Source: Betaproteobacteria bacterium RBG_16_58_11 | GTDB lineage: Bacteria; Pseudomonadota; Gammaproteobacteria; Burkholderiales; Thiobacteraceae | Assembly: GCA_001770235.1 (NCBI GenBank) | Contig: MEQN01000049.1 | Coordinates: 8,777-18,241 of the forward strand | Length of the DNA stretch: 9,465 nucleotides | Direction: 5' to 3' | Shown: one piece after another, positions 1-6,438 of the stretch | Layout: every line of letters begins with the position of its first letter | Position numbering within the stretch: the stretch's first letter is position 1 | Notes under the pieces: model-generated | Database searches by the model: none | Told to the model about the DNA's origin: nothing | What the model saw: the letters and a program-made list of their open reading frames with translations, nothing else | Program-made: the position numbers and the translations under genes

Positions 1-748
1 CTCGGTGGGCTTTATCGTCTCGGTGGTGGGCATCGGTTATGTGCTCGACTATGCACCGATCAGTTGGCTGCCGTGGATGGTGTTGGTCATGCTGGCGGGG
101 GTGGCGGTGTTCGCGCGCTATCTCCCCGAGGCCGAAGTGTTGCCGCATAAGAACGATCATGTTCCGATCTGGCATGTCATCCGCAAGCAGCCTGTGCTGG
201 CGTTGATCGCGGCGTGTTTCTTAATGTCCGCCGCGCATGGCCCATATTACAGTTTTTACTCGATTTATCTCGGCGATCATGGTTACAGCAAAAGCCATAT
301 CGGCTGGCTGTGGGCGCTGGGGGTGATCTGCGAGATCGGCGTATTTCTGTATATTCCCCGCTTGTTCAAGCGCTATGCCTTGGAGTCGGTACTGATGGCG
401 AGCTTCGCGATCGCGGTGGTGCGCTTTCTGTTGATCGCCTGGGGTATCAATTTCCCTGAGCTGATTATATTGGCGCAGGTCCTGCATGCCGCCACCTTCG
501 GCGCCTATCATGCCGCCGCCGTGGCGCTGATCCATCGCACCTTTACCGGCCGCCACCAAGCCAAGGGCCAGGCGTTTTATAACGGCATCTCGTTCGGTGC
601 AGGCGGCGCCTTGGGCAGCCTCTACGCCGGGCAGGCTTGGGATAGCTTGGGCGCCAGTGGCACGTTCACGATTGCGGCGGGGTGCGCGCTGCTGGGGCTA
701 GTGCTGTTGTTGTGGAAACTGCCACGGCAGGTTGGGCCTGACAATTAA
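1..748 (+). CDS. MFS transporter, HcaT/MFS_1-like type, C-terminal part (5' end outside window)
   Basis: This is the C-terminal portion of an inner-membrane major facilitator superfamily transporter. The frame is open from the first bases to the TAA at 746-748 and shows 248 residues; a full family member has about 380-400 residues and 12 helices. Counting from the codon at 5, hydrophobic helices are visible at about 1-15, 20-40, 62-84, 98-117, 125-146, 149-175, 186-205 and 218-240. The stretches reading SAAHGPYYSFYSIYL and LHAATFGAYHAAAVALIHR resemble the family annotated as 3-phenylpropionate (HcaT-like) or nucleoside-symporter-like MFS. The substrate cannot be read from the sequence, and the phenylpropionate label is often only a family name. 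The GTG at 5 is an internal codon, not the start. leuC follows after 48 bases, but nothing links the transporter to leucine synthesis. Confidence 0.85.
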   Translation, partial: SVGFIVSVVGIGYVLDYAPISWLPWMVLVMLAGVAVFARYLPEAEVLPHKNDHVPIWHVIRKQPVLALIAACFLMSAAHGPYYSFYSIYLGDHGYSKSHIGWLWALGVICEIGVFLYIPRLFKRYALESVLMASFAIAVVRFLLIAWGINFPELIILAQVLHAATFGAYHAAAVALIHRTFTGRHQAKGQAFYNGISFGAGGALGSLYAGQAWDSLGASGTFTIAAGCALLGLVLLLWKLPRQVGPDN

Positions 749-765
749 CTGGCGCTGCCATCGGG

Positions 766-771
766 TATAAT
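766..771 (+). promoter_or_regulatory. Candidate -10 box of the leuC promoter
   Basis: A perfect TATAAT lies in the 48-base gap between the transporter stop and leuC. A sigma70 start would fall near 778, giving a leader of about 19 bases before the ATG at 797. No good -35 sits at the usual 16-18 base spacing. The nearest is CTGACA at 738-743 (5 of 6 matches) with a spacer of 22, which is too long, and no TGn extended -10 precedes the box. The promoter is therefore either activator-dependent or a chance match. Confidence 0.45.
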
Positions 772-796
772 TGCCATTTTTCCCTTGGTTTTGGCT

Positions 797-2224
797 ATGA
801 GCGGGCAAACGCTGTACGACAAATTATGGAATGCGCATGTGGTGAATGTCGAGGACGACGGCACCACGCTGCTCTACATCGATCGCCATCTGGTGCACGA
901 AGTCACCAGCCCGCAAGCATTCGAGGGCTTGCGTATGGCCGGGCGTCAGCCTTGGCGCCTTTCCGCCAATCTGGCGGTTGCCGATCACAATGTGCCCACT
1001 ACCAATCGCAGCGAGGGCATCGCTGATCCAATCTCGCATTTGCAAGTGGAAACGCTGGATAAGAACTGCGATTACTTCGGCATTACCGAATTCAAAATGG
1101 GCGACATTCGTCAAGGCATCGTGCATGTGATCGGGCCGGAGCAGGGCGCAACACTGCCGGGCATGACGCTGGTGTGCGGCGATTCGCATACCAGCACCCA
1201 CGGCGCGTTTGCCGCGCTGGCGTTCGGCATCGGCACCTCAGAGGTCGAACATGTGTTGGCGACGCAGTGTTTGCTCACCAAGAAAACCAAATCCATGCTG
1301 GTGAAAGTCGAGGGTGCATTGCCTCTCGGCGTGACGGCGAAGGACATCATCCTCGCCATCATCGGCAAAATCGGCACCGCGGGTGGCACCGGCTATGCGA
1401 TCGAATTCGGCGGCAGCACGATTCGCGCCCTATCGATGGAAGGTCGCATGACCATCTGCAATATGGCGATCGAAGCTGGTGCGCGCGCCGGAATGGTGGC
1501 GGTAGACGAGCACACTATCGATTATGTGAAGGGCCGTCCTTACGCGCCGCAGGGCGCGCTCTGGGATCAGGCGGTCGCTTACTGGCGCACGCTGGTGAGC
1601 GATGCGGATGCAAAATTTGATTGCATGGTGGAAATCGATGCGAGCACGCTCAAGCCGCATGTCACTTGGGGCACGTCGCCCGAGATGGTGGTGACGGTGG
1701 ATGGCTGCGTGCCTGATCCGGCAAAAGAACCAGACCCAGTCAAGCGCGAAGGGATGCAGCGCGCTTTGCAATATATGGCCTTACAAGCCAACACGCCCAT
1801 CCAGCAGATAAACATCGACAAGGTCTTTATCGGCTCCTGCACCAACTCGCGCATCGAAGATTTGCGCGCCGCGGCGCAAGTGGCGCGCGGCAAGCACGTG
1901 GCTGCCAACGTCAAATTGGCGATGGTGGTGCCCGGCTCGGGTTTGGTGAAGCGCCAAGCGGAGCAGGAAGGGCTGGACAAGATTTTCCTCGCGGCCGGTT
2001 TTGAATGGCGTGAGCCGGGTTGCTCCATGTGTTTGGCGATGAACGCCGATCGTCTGGAGCCGGGCGAGCGTTGCGCCTCGACGTCGAATCGAAACTTTGA
2101 AGGTCGCCAGGGCCCGGGCGGGCGTACCCATTTGGTGAGCCCGGCGATGGCAGCAGCAGCGGCGATTGCAGGACATTTTGTGGATGTGCGCGATATTGCG
2201 CGATCGCCGCTCAAGGCGGCATAG
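797..2224 (+). CDS. leuC: 3-isopropylmalate dehydratase large subunit
   Basis: With LeuD, this large subunit isomerises 2-isopropylmalate to 3-isopropylmalate in cytoplasmic leucine synthesis. The product is 475 residues from the ATG at 797, against about 465-475 in the family, and is a full-length aconitase-type catalytic domain. It opens with the typical [15 protein letters not shown]. The three cysteines that should hold the 4Fe-4S cluster are present: Cys348 in [10 protein letters not shown], and Cys409 and Cys412 in [11 protein letters not shown]. The conserved [31 protein letters not shown] segment is present too. A TTG at 785 would add four residues (MVLA) but has no family support, so the ATG was preferred. 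Neither start has a clear Shine-Dalgarno. The lipoprotein gene and leuD follow in the same direction. Confidence 0.97.
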   Translation: MSGQTLYDKLWNAHVVNVEDDGTTLLYIDRHLVHEVTSPQAFEGLRMAGRQPWRLSANLAVADHNVPTTNRSEGIADPISHLQVETLDKNCDYFGITEFKMGDIRQGIVHVIGPEQGATLPGMTLVCGDSHTSTHGAFAALAFGIGTSEVEHVLATQCLLTKKTKSMLVKVEGALPLGVTAKDIILAIIGKIGTAGGTGYAIEFGGSTIRALSMEGRMTICNMAIEAGARAGMVAVDEHTIDYVKGRPYAPQGALWDQAVAYWRTLVSDADAKFDCMVEIDASTLKPHVTWGTSPEMVVTVDGCVPDPAKEPDPVKREGMQRALQYMALQANTPIQQINIDKVFIGSCTNSRIEDLRAAAQVARGKHVAANVKLAMVVPGSGLVKRQAEQEGLDKIFLAAGFEWREPGCSMCLAMNADRLEPGERCASTSNRNFEGRQGPGGRTHLVSPAMAAAAAIAGHFVDVRDIARSPLKAA

Positions 2225-2230
2225 TTTTTT
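2206..2230 (+). terminator. Terminator-like hairpin at the end of leuC (possible attenuator)
   Basis: GCCGC at 2206-2210 can pair with GCGGC at 2216-2220 around a 5-base loop. A run of six T follows at 2225-2230. The stem lies in the last leuC codons and the stop codon sits between stem and T run. A 4-base gap before the T run and a stem of only 5 bp make it a weak terminator at best. If real, it would lower transcription of the lipoprotein gene and leuD relative to leuC, or protect an RNA end. Confidence 0.3.
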
Positions 2231-2247
2231 AACTCAGTGAGGTGCTT

Positions 2248-2385
2248 ATGAACAAGGTACTTGTTTTTATCGTCGTGATGCTGGGCGTGTTGGGTCTTTC
2301 TGCCTGCAATACCATGGAAGGTTTCGGCAAGGATGTGAGTAAGGTCGGCGATAAGATCGAACAATCGGCTGACAAACACAAATAG
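2248..2385 (+). CDS. Entericidin A/B-family small lipoprotein
   Basis: This 45-residue gene runs from ATG 2248 to TAG 2383. GAGG at 2239-2242 lies five bases upstream as ribosome-binding site. The N-terminus is a lysine-containing hydrophobic signal (residues 1-16) followed by a lipobox LSAC at 17-20, so signal peptidase II should leave a 26-residue lipoprotein with Cys20 at its start. The +2 residue is Asn, not Asp, which favours the outer membrane. The mature part (CNTMEGFGKDVSKVGDKIE) is a charged amphipathic helix typical of the EcnAB family. E. coli EcnA and EcnB are described as an antidote/toxin pair tied to stationary-phase lysis; here only one member is present, so that role should not be assumed. 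An entericidin gene between leuC and leuD is, from memory, common in Betaproteobacteria. Its stop lies 3 bases before the leuD start. Confidence 0.88.
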   Translation: MNKVLVFIVVMLGVLGLSACNTMEGFGKDVSKVGDKIEQSADKHK

Positions 2386-2388
2386 GCA

Positions 2389-3024
2389 ATGGAAAAATTT
2401 ACACAGCTTCAGGGGGTGGCCGCGCCGCTGGATCGCGCCAACGTCGATACCGACGCGATCATTCCCAAGCAGTTTCTGAAGTCGATCAAGCGCACCGGCT
2501 TCGGCCCTAACTTGTTCGACGAGTGGCGTTATCTCGATCACGGCGAGCCAGGCATGGATAACAGCCAGCGGCCGCTGAATCCGGATTTCGTGCTCAATCA
2601 GCCGCGCTATCAAGGCGCGCAGGTTTTGTTGGCGCGTGAAAATTTTGGCTGCGGCTCCAGCCGTGAACATGCGCCGTGGGCGCTGGAAGATTACGGCTTT
2701 CGCGCCATCATTGCGCCGAGCTATGCCGATATTTTCTACAATAATTGCTTCAAAAATGGCTTGCTACCCATCGTGCTGGATGCGGCGATCGTCGAGCAGT
2801 TGTTCCAAGAAACCGTCGCGACCGAGGGTTATAAACTGAAAGTCGATTTGGCGGCGCAAACCGTGATCACGCCCAGCGGTCAATCTATCGAGTTCAAGGT
2901 GGAAGAATTCCGCAAGTACTGCCTGCTGAATGGGCTGGACGATATCGGTCTGACCTTGCGCAATGTGGACAAGATCAAGGCTTACGAGGAACGGCGCAAA
3001 GCAGAAGCGCCGTGGATGTTCTGA
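2389..3024 (+). CDS. leuD: 3-isopropylmalate dehydratase small subunit
   Basis: This is the swivel-domain subunit that pairs with LeuC to form isopropylmalate isomerase. The product is 211 residues, within the usual 200-215 for the proteobacterial type. It starts [30 protein letters not shown], keeping the conserved [14 protein letters not shown] block. The substrate-loop motif [15 protein letters not shown] is intact at about residues 85-99, followed by the conserved region ending [20 protein letters not shown]. The start codon lies 3 bases after the lipoprotein stop. No Shine-Dalgarno is well placed (only AGG at 2384-2386, too close), so translation is probably coupled to the upstream small gene. 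leuB follows after 15 bases. Confidence 0.97.
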   Translation: MEKFTQLQGVAAPLDRANVDTDAIIPKQFLKSIKRTGFGPNLFDEWRYLDHGEPGMDNSQRPLNPDFVLNQPRYQGAQVLLARENFGCGSSREHAPWALEDYGFRAIIAPSYADIFYNNCFKNGLLPIVLDAAIVEQLFQETVATEGYKLKVDLAAQTVITPSGQSIEFKVEEFRKYCLLNGLDDIGLTLRNVDKIKAYEERRKAEAPWMF

Positions 3025-3039
3025 ATTTGAGGATTTGAA

Positions 3040-4101
3040 ATGAAAATCGCAGTATTGCCGGGTGACGGTATCGGCCCGGAGATCGTGGCGCAAGCGGTGA
3101 ACGTGTTGAAGCGCTTGGCCCAAGATGGCCTTAAAGTGGAAATGGAACAGGCGCCCATCGGTGGCGCCGCTTACGACGCGGCGGGTGATCCGCTGCCGGA
3201 AGCGACGCTGGCGCTGGCGAAGGCATCTGATGCCGTGTTGCTCGGCGCCGTGGGCGGGCCGCAGTACGATACCCTGCCGCGCGACAAGCGCCCGGAACGT
3301 GGGCTGTTGCGCATCCGCAAGGAAATGAATCTGTTCGCCAACCTGCGCCCCGCGCTGTTGTATCCGGAATTGGCAAGCGCCTCGACTTTGCGCCCGGAAG
3401 TGGTGGCCGGGCTCGACCTCATGATCGTGCGCGAATTGACCGGCGATGTGTATTTCGGCCAGCCGCGCGGCATCGAGATACGAAATGGCGAGCGCGTCGG
3501 CTTCAACACCATGCTCTATGCCGAATCGGAAGTGCGGCGCGTGGCGCATGTCGCGTTCGGCATCGCCATGAAGCGCGGCAAAAAATTGTGCTCGGTGGAG
3601 AAGGCCAATGTGCTGGAATGCTCCGAGCTGTGGAAGGAAGTGGTGATCGAGGTCGCCAAGGAATATCCCGAAGTTGCGCTGTCTCATATGTACGTGGACA
3701 ACGCCGCGATGCAATTGGTGCGCAATCCCAAACAGTTCGACGTGATCGTCACCGGTAACATTTTCGGCGACATTCTTTCGGATGAGGCGTCCATGCTCAC
3801 CGGCTCCATCGGCATGCTGGCATCGGCCTCACTGGATGCGAACAACAAGGGCCTGTACGAGCCGATCCATGGCAGCGCGCCGGACATCGCGGGCAAGAAT
3901 GTGGCGAATCCGCTGGCAACGATTTTGTCGGTCGCCATGATGCTGCGCTACACCTTGAACCAGGAAGCGGTGGCGCAACGCATCGAGCGCGCGGTGAAAA
4001 AGGTGCTGGCACAGGGCTTGCGCACGGCGGATGTTTATACGGATGGCACGCAGAAGGTTTCGTGCAGCGAAATGGGCGACGCAGTGGTTGCGGCGCTCTA
4101 A
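3040..4101 (+). CDS. leuB: 3-isopropylmalate dehydrogenase
   Basis: The enzyme oxidises and decarboxylates 3-isopropylmalate to 2-ketoisocaproate with NAD, the third step specific to leucine synthesis. The product is 353 residues, typical for the family. It opens with [15 protein letters not shown]. The substrate and metal residues are in place: Arg93 and Arg103 in [14 protein letters not shown], Arg131 and Tyr138 in [10 protein letters not shown], Lys188, Asp220, Asp244 and Asp248. The cofactor loop [14 protein letters not shown] has Asp282-Ile283, the pattern of NAD-dependent isopropylmalate dehydrogenases rather than NADP-dependent isocitrate dehydrogenase. TGAGGA at 3028-3033 is a good ribosome-binding site six bases before the ATG. 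The short gaps on both sides fit an operon with leuD and asd. Confidence 0.98.
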   Translation: MKIAVLPGDGIGPEIVAQAVNVLKRLAQDGLKVEMEQAPIGGAAYDAAGDPLPEATLALAKASDAVLLGAVGGPQYDTLPRDKRPERGLLRIRKEMNLFANLRPALLYPELASASTLRPEVVAGLDLMIVRELTGDVYFGQPRGIEIRNGERVGFNTMLYAESEVRRVAHVAFGIAMKRGKKLCSVEKANVLECSELWKEVVIEVAKEYPEVALSHMYVDNAAMQLVRNPKQFDVIVTGNIFGDILSDEASMLTGSIGMLASASLDANNKGLYEPIHGSAPDIAGKNVANPLATILSVAMMLRYTLNQEAVAQRIERAVKKVLAQGLRTADVYTDGTQKVSCSEMGDAVVAAL

Positions 4102-4124
4102 ACTAAATTCAAAGATGGATTTAA

Positions 4125-4130
4125 AGAGGA
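4125..4130 (+). promoter_or_regulatory. Ribosome-binding site deciding the asd start
   Basis: AGAGGA ends seven bases before the ATG at 4138, an ideal distance, but only one base before the alternative in-frame GTG at 4132. It therefore supports the ATG, which also gives the family N-terminus [14 protein letters not shown]. Confidence 0.75.
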
Positions 4131-4137
4131 AGTGGAA

Positions 4138-5250
4138 ATGAAACGTGTAGGTCTAGTCGGTTGGCGCGGCATGGTGGGCTCGGTGCTGATGCAGCGCATG
4201 CGCGAAGAAAAGGATTTTGAGGTCATCGATCCGGTGTTCTTCACCACCTCTAATCCTGGCGGCAAGGGGCCTGCTATCGGCAAGGACGTGCCTCCGCTGA
4301 AAGACGCGTCGAACATCGACGAACTGAAGGCGATGGACGCCATCATTACCTGCCAGGGCGGTGACTATACCCAGTCGGTGTATCCCAAGCTGCGCGCTGC
4401 CGGCTGGAACGGTTATTGGATCGACGCCGCTTCCACCTTGCGCATGAAGGATGAGGCGATCATTATCCTCGACCCCGTCAACAAGAACGTGATCAAGGAC
4501 GGCCTCGCCAAAGGCGTGAAAACCTATGTCGGCGGCAACTGCACCGTGTCGTTGATGCTGATGGCGATCGGCGGTTTGTTCGACAAAGGCCTGATCGAGT
4601 GGATCAGCCCGATGACTTATCAGGCCGCCTCCGGCGCGGGTGCGCGCAATATGCGTGAACTCATCCAGCAGATGGGCGCGGTGAATAGCGAGGTGAAAGC
4701 CCTGCTCGACGACCCGGCCTCGGCGATTCTGGAGATCGACAGACAAGTGGCGGACTTCATCCGCTCGGACAAGTATCCGCTGGATGCGTGGCCGGTGCCT
4801 TTGGCTGGCTCCTTGATTCCGTGGATCGACGTGCAACTCGAATCCGGGCAGAGCAAGGAAGAGTGGAAGGCGCAGGTCGAGTGCAACAAGATCCTCGGCC
4901 GCTCCGCCAACCAGGTGCCCATCGACGGCCTGTGCGTGCGCGTCGGCGCCATGCGCTGCCACAGCCAGGCGCTGACCATCAAGCTGACCAAGGACGTGCC
5001 GCTGGATGAAATTCACGGCATCATCGCTGCGCATAATGCTTGGGTGAAAGTGGTCCCCAATGATCGCGAGATCACCATGAAGCAACTGACCCCGGCTGCA
5101 GTGACTGGCACGCTCACCGTGCCAGTGGGCCGCATGCGCAAGCTGAACATGGGCCCGCAGTATCTCTCCGCGTTCACCGTGGGCGATCAATTGCTGTGGG
5201 GCGCGGCTGAACCTTTGCGTCGCATGCTGCGTATTTTGCTAGAAAAGTAA
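4138..5250 (+). CDS. asd: Aspartate-semialdehyde dehydrogenase
   Basis: Asd reduces aspartyl phosphate to aspartate semialdehyde with NADPH, feeding lysine/diaminopimelate, threonine and methionine synthesis. The product is 370 residues, matching the Gram-negative type (E. coli 367). The NADP loop GWRGMVGS is at 8-15. The nucleophile Cys135 lies in [12 protein letters not shown], the same number as in E. coli. Further active-site features are the [11 protein letters not shown] block near 165-174, Glu241/242 and Lys244 in the phosphate-binding helix, Arg268, and His275 in [10 protein letters not shown]. The start at ATG 4138 is chosen over GTG 4132 because of the ribosome-binding site. The 36-base gap after leuB has no terminator, so it is probably cotranscribed with leuCDB. 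A strong hairpin lies 23 bases after its stop. Confidence 0.98.
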   Translation: MKRVGLVGWRGMVGSVLMQRMREEKDFEVIDPVFFTTSNPGGKGPAIGKDVPPLKDASNIDELKAMDAIITCQGGDYTQSVYPKLRAAGWNGYWIDAASTLRMKDEAIIILDPVNKNVIKDGLAKGVKTYVGGNCTVSLMLMAIGGLFDKGLIEWISPMTYQAASGAGARNMRELIQQMGAVNSEVKALLDDPASAILEIDRQVADFIRSDKYPLDAWPVPLAGSLIPWIDVQLESGQSKEEWKAQVECNKILGRSANQVPIDGLCVRVGAMRCHSQALTIKLTKDVPLDEIHGIIAAHNAWVKVVPNDREITMKQLTPAAVTGTLTVPVGRMRKLNMGPQYLSAFTVGDQLLWGAAEPLRRMLRILLEK

Positions 5251-5273
5251 TTCAGGACTAAGTTTTTGCTGGT

Positions 5274-5304
5274 ACGCCAGGCGGAATCATCCGTCTGGCG
5301 TTTT
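5274..5304 (+). terminator. Probable intrinsic terminator after asd
   Basis: The arms 5274-5285 (ACGCCAGGCGGA) and 5290-5301 (TCCGTCTGGCGT) pair over 12 bp with one G-U pair and a 4-base loop. The stem is GC-rich and runs into TTTT at 5301-5304, then C. This is a convincing plus-strand terminator shape, although the T run is short. On the minus strand no T run follows directly. It ends only 19 bases before the next start codon. Confidence 0.72.
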
Positions 5305-5323
5305 CATTTCGAGGTGCATACGA

Positions 5324-6349
5324 ATGGCTGCTACTTTTAACGTTTGCGTGGTCGCGCCGACCACGCTGCTAGGCGAAACCCTGCTGGAAATATTGGAGGC
5401 GCGGGCCTTTCCGGTCGGCGAATTGCATGTGGCGGGGATGGTTGATTCGGATGAGGAGACGATTTCCTTTCAGGGTGAGGATCACACCATCCAGGATTTG
5501 GATAAATTTGATTTCAGCAAGTGCGACCTGGTGTTTTTCTGCGGCGACCGCGCTTTGTCCGAGGAATATGCGCCGCAGGCAGCGGAGTCGGGTGCGGTGG
5601 TGATCGACGATAGCGACGCATTCCGCCACGATCCGGAGGTTCCGCTGGTGGTGCCGGAAGTGAATATTGAAGAACTCGCGAATTATGAGATGCGGCGCAT
5701 CGTCGCCAATCCTAACAGTTGCGTCATCATCATGGCCTTGGCGCTGAAGCCGATTTTTGACGCAGCGGGCTTAAGTCGGGTCAATGCGGTGTCGTTACAG
5801 TCTGTGTCCGGCGTTGGCCGGGCGGCGGTGCAGGAGCTGGCGCAACAGTCGATTGCGCTGTTCAATCAAAAACCGATGGACATTGAAGTGTTCCCCAAGC
5901 AAATTGCCTTCAACCTTTTACCGCTCATTGGCGGCGTGGACGATGCGGGCATCAGCGGCGAGGAAGCCAAAATCATGGGGGAGCTGAAGCGAGTGTTGCA
6001 AAATCCCGACATGGGGGTGAGCGTGACCTCGGTACGCGTGCCGGTGTTCTACGGCCATTCAATCGCGCTGCATATCGAGACCGAGCGCAAGCTTAGCCGC
6101 GAGGCGGCGAGTCAAGCGCTCGAATCCGCGCCAGGCGTAGTGCTTTTTGCCGGGGACGAGGGGGTGGGCTACCCCACTCCGCTGGTCGAGGCGGCGGCGA
6201 ATGACCCGGTTTTTGTCGGGCGCATCCGGGAAGACGTCTCCCATGTGCTTGGCCTGGACTTGTGGGCCGTAGCGGACAACATGCGCAAGGGCGGGGCGCT
6301 CAATATGGTGCAGATAGCTGAAAATTTAGTTGAAAAATATCTAGGTTGA
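5324..6349 (+). CDS. usg: Aspartate-semialdehyde dehydrogenase-like protein, USG-1 type, lacking the usual catalytic Cys
   Basis: This 341-residue protein is homologous along its whole length to the second class of aspartate-semialdehyde dehydrogenases. GAGGTG at 5311-5316 lies seven bases before the ATG. The active-site loop that should read NPNCST here reads NPNSCV: Ser132 replaces the nucleophilic Cys, with a Cys at 133 instead. The N-terminal dinucleotide loop, normally GATGxVG, is degenerate (VVAPTTLLGE, residues 9-18). Other active-site elements persist: SVSGVGRAAVQEL at 160-172, Glu213/Glu214 and Lys216 in the phosphate-site helix, and Arg238 and His245 in SVRVPVFYGHS. A proper asd lies just upstream, so this is a paralogue, not the pathway enzyme. 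Such Cys-less relatives are called USG-1 in enterobacteria and sit next to fimV or truA in many Proteobacteria; their function is unclear. Databases may label it simply as a dehydrogenase. Confidence 0.9.
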   Translation: MAATFNVCVVAPTTLLGETLLEILEARAFPVGELHVAGMVDSDEETISFQGEDHTIQDLDKFDFSKCDLVFFCGDRALSEEYAPQAAESGAVVIDDSDAFRHDPEVPLVVPEVNIEELANYEMRRIVANPNSCVIIMALALKPIFDAAGLSRVNAVSLQSVSGVGRAAVQELAQQSIALFNQKPMDIEVFPKQIAFNLLPLIGGVDDAGISGEEAKIMGELKRVLQNPDMGVSVTSVRVPVFYGHSIALHIETERKLSREAASQALESAPGVVLFAGDEGVGYPTPLVEAAANDPVFVGRIREDVSHVLGLDLWAVADNMRKGGALNMVQIAENLVEKYLG

Positions 6350-6357
6350 ACGATAAT
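6330..6357 (+). promoter_or_regulatory. Candidate sigma70 promoter for fimV
   Basis: TTGAAA at 6330-6335 (5 of 6 matches to TTGACA) and GATAAT at 6352-6357 (5 of 6 to TATAAT) are separated by 16 bases. The -35 lies inside the last usg codons and the -10 just past its stop. Transcription would begin near 6364 and give a leader of about 75 bases before the fimV ATG. The region is AT-rich compared with its surroundings, which raises the odds of a chance match. Confidence 0.42.
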
Positions 6358-6438
6358 GTAATGTGCAATCTCAGCTTGCATCTCTAACTATATGATGTTA
6401 AGTTGGTTATCCATGCTTAATAAAGTCATGAGGGTGGC

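Noticed and set aside
785..796. TTG at 785 as the leuC start
   Set aside because: It adds only MVLA before the family N-terminus and has no ribosome-binding site; the ATG at 797 is the simpler choice.
1579..2670. 363-codon open frame on the minus strand across leuC, the lipoprotein gene and leuD
   Set aside because: It lies opposite well-supported genes, crosses their boundaries and resembles no known protein. Such frames are expected opposite GC-rich codon use.
2764..3714. 316-codon minus-strand open frame over leuD and leuB
   Set aside because: His/Arg/Gln-rich translation, no family resemblance, and fully opposite genes with intact catalytic motifs.
4132..4137. GTG at 4132 as the asd start
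   Set aside because: It lies one base from the ribosome-binding site, and the ATG at 4138 has ideal spacing and the expected MKRVGLVG beginning.
4102..4137. Terminator or riboswitch between leuB and asd, for example a lysine switch
   Set aside because: The gap is only 36 bases, with just a weak imperfect AAATTC/GGATTT pairing and no T run; a riboswitch does not fit.
4153..5190. 345-codon minus-strand open frame opposite asd
   Set aside because: Its His/Asp/Arg-rich product is a codon-bias shadow; asd itself is intact and full length.
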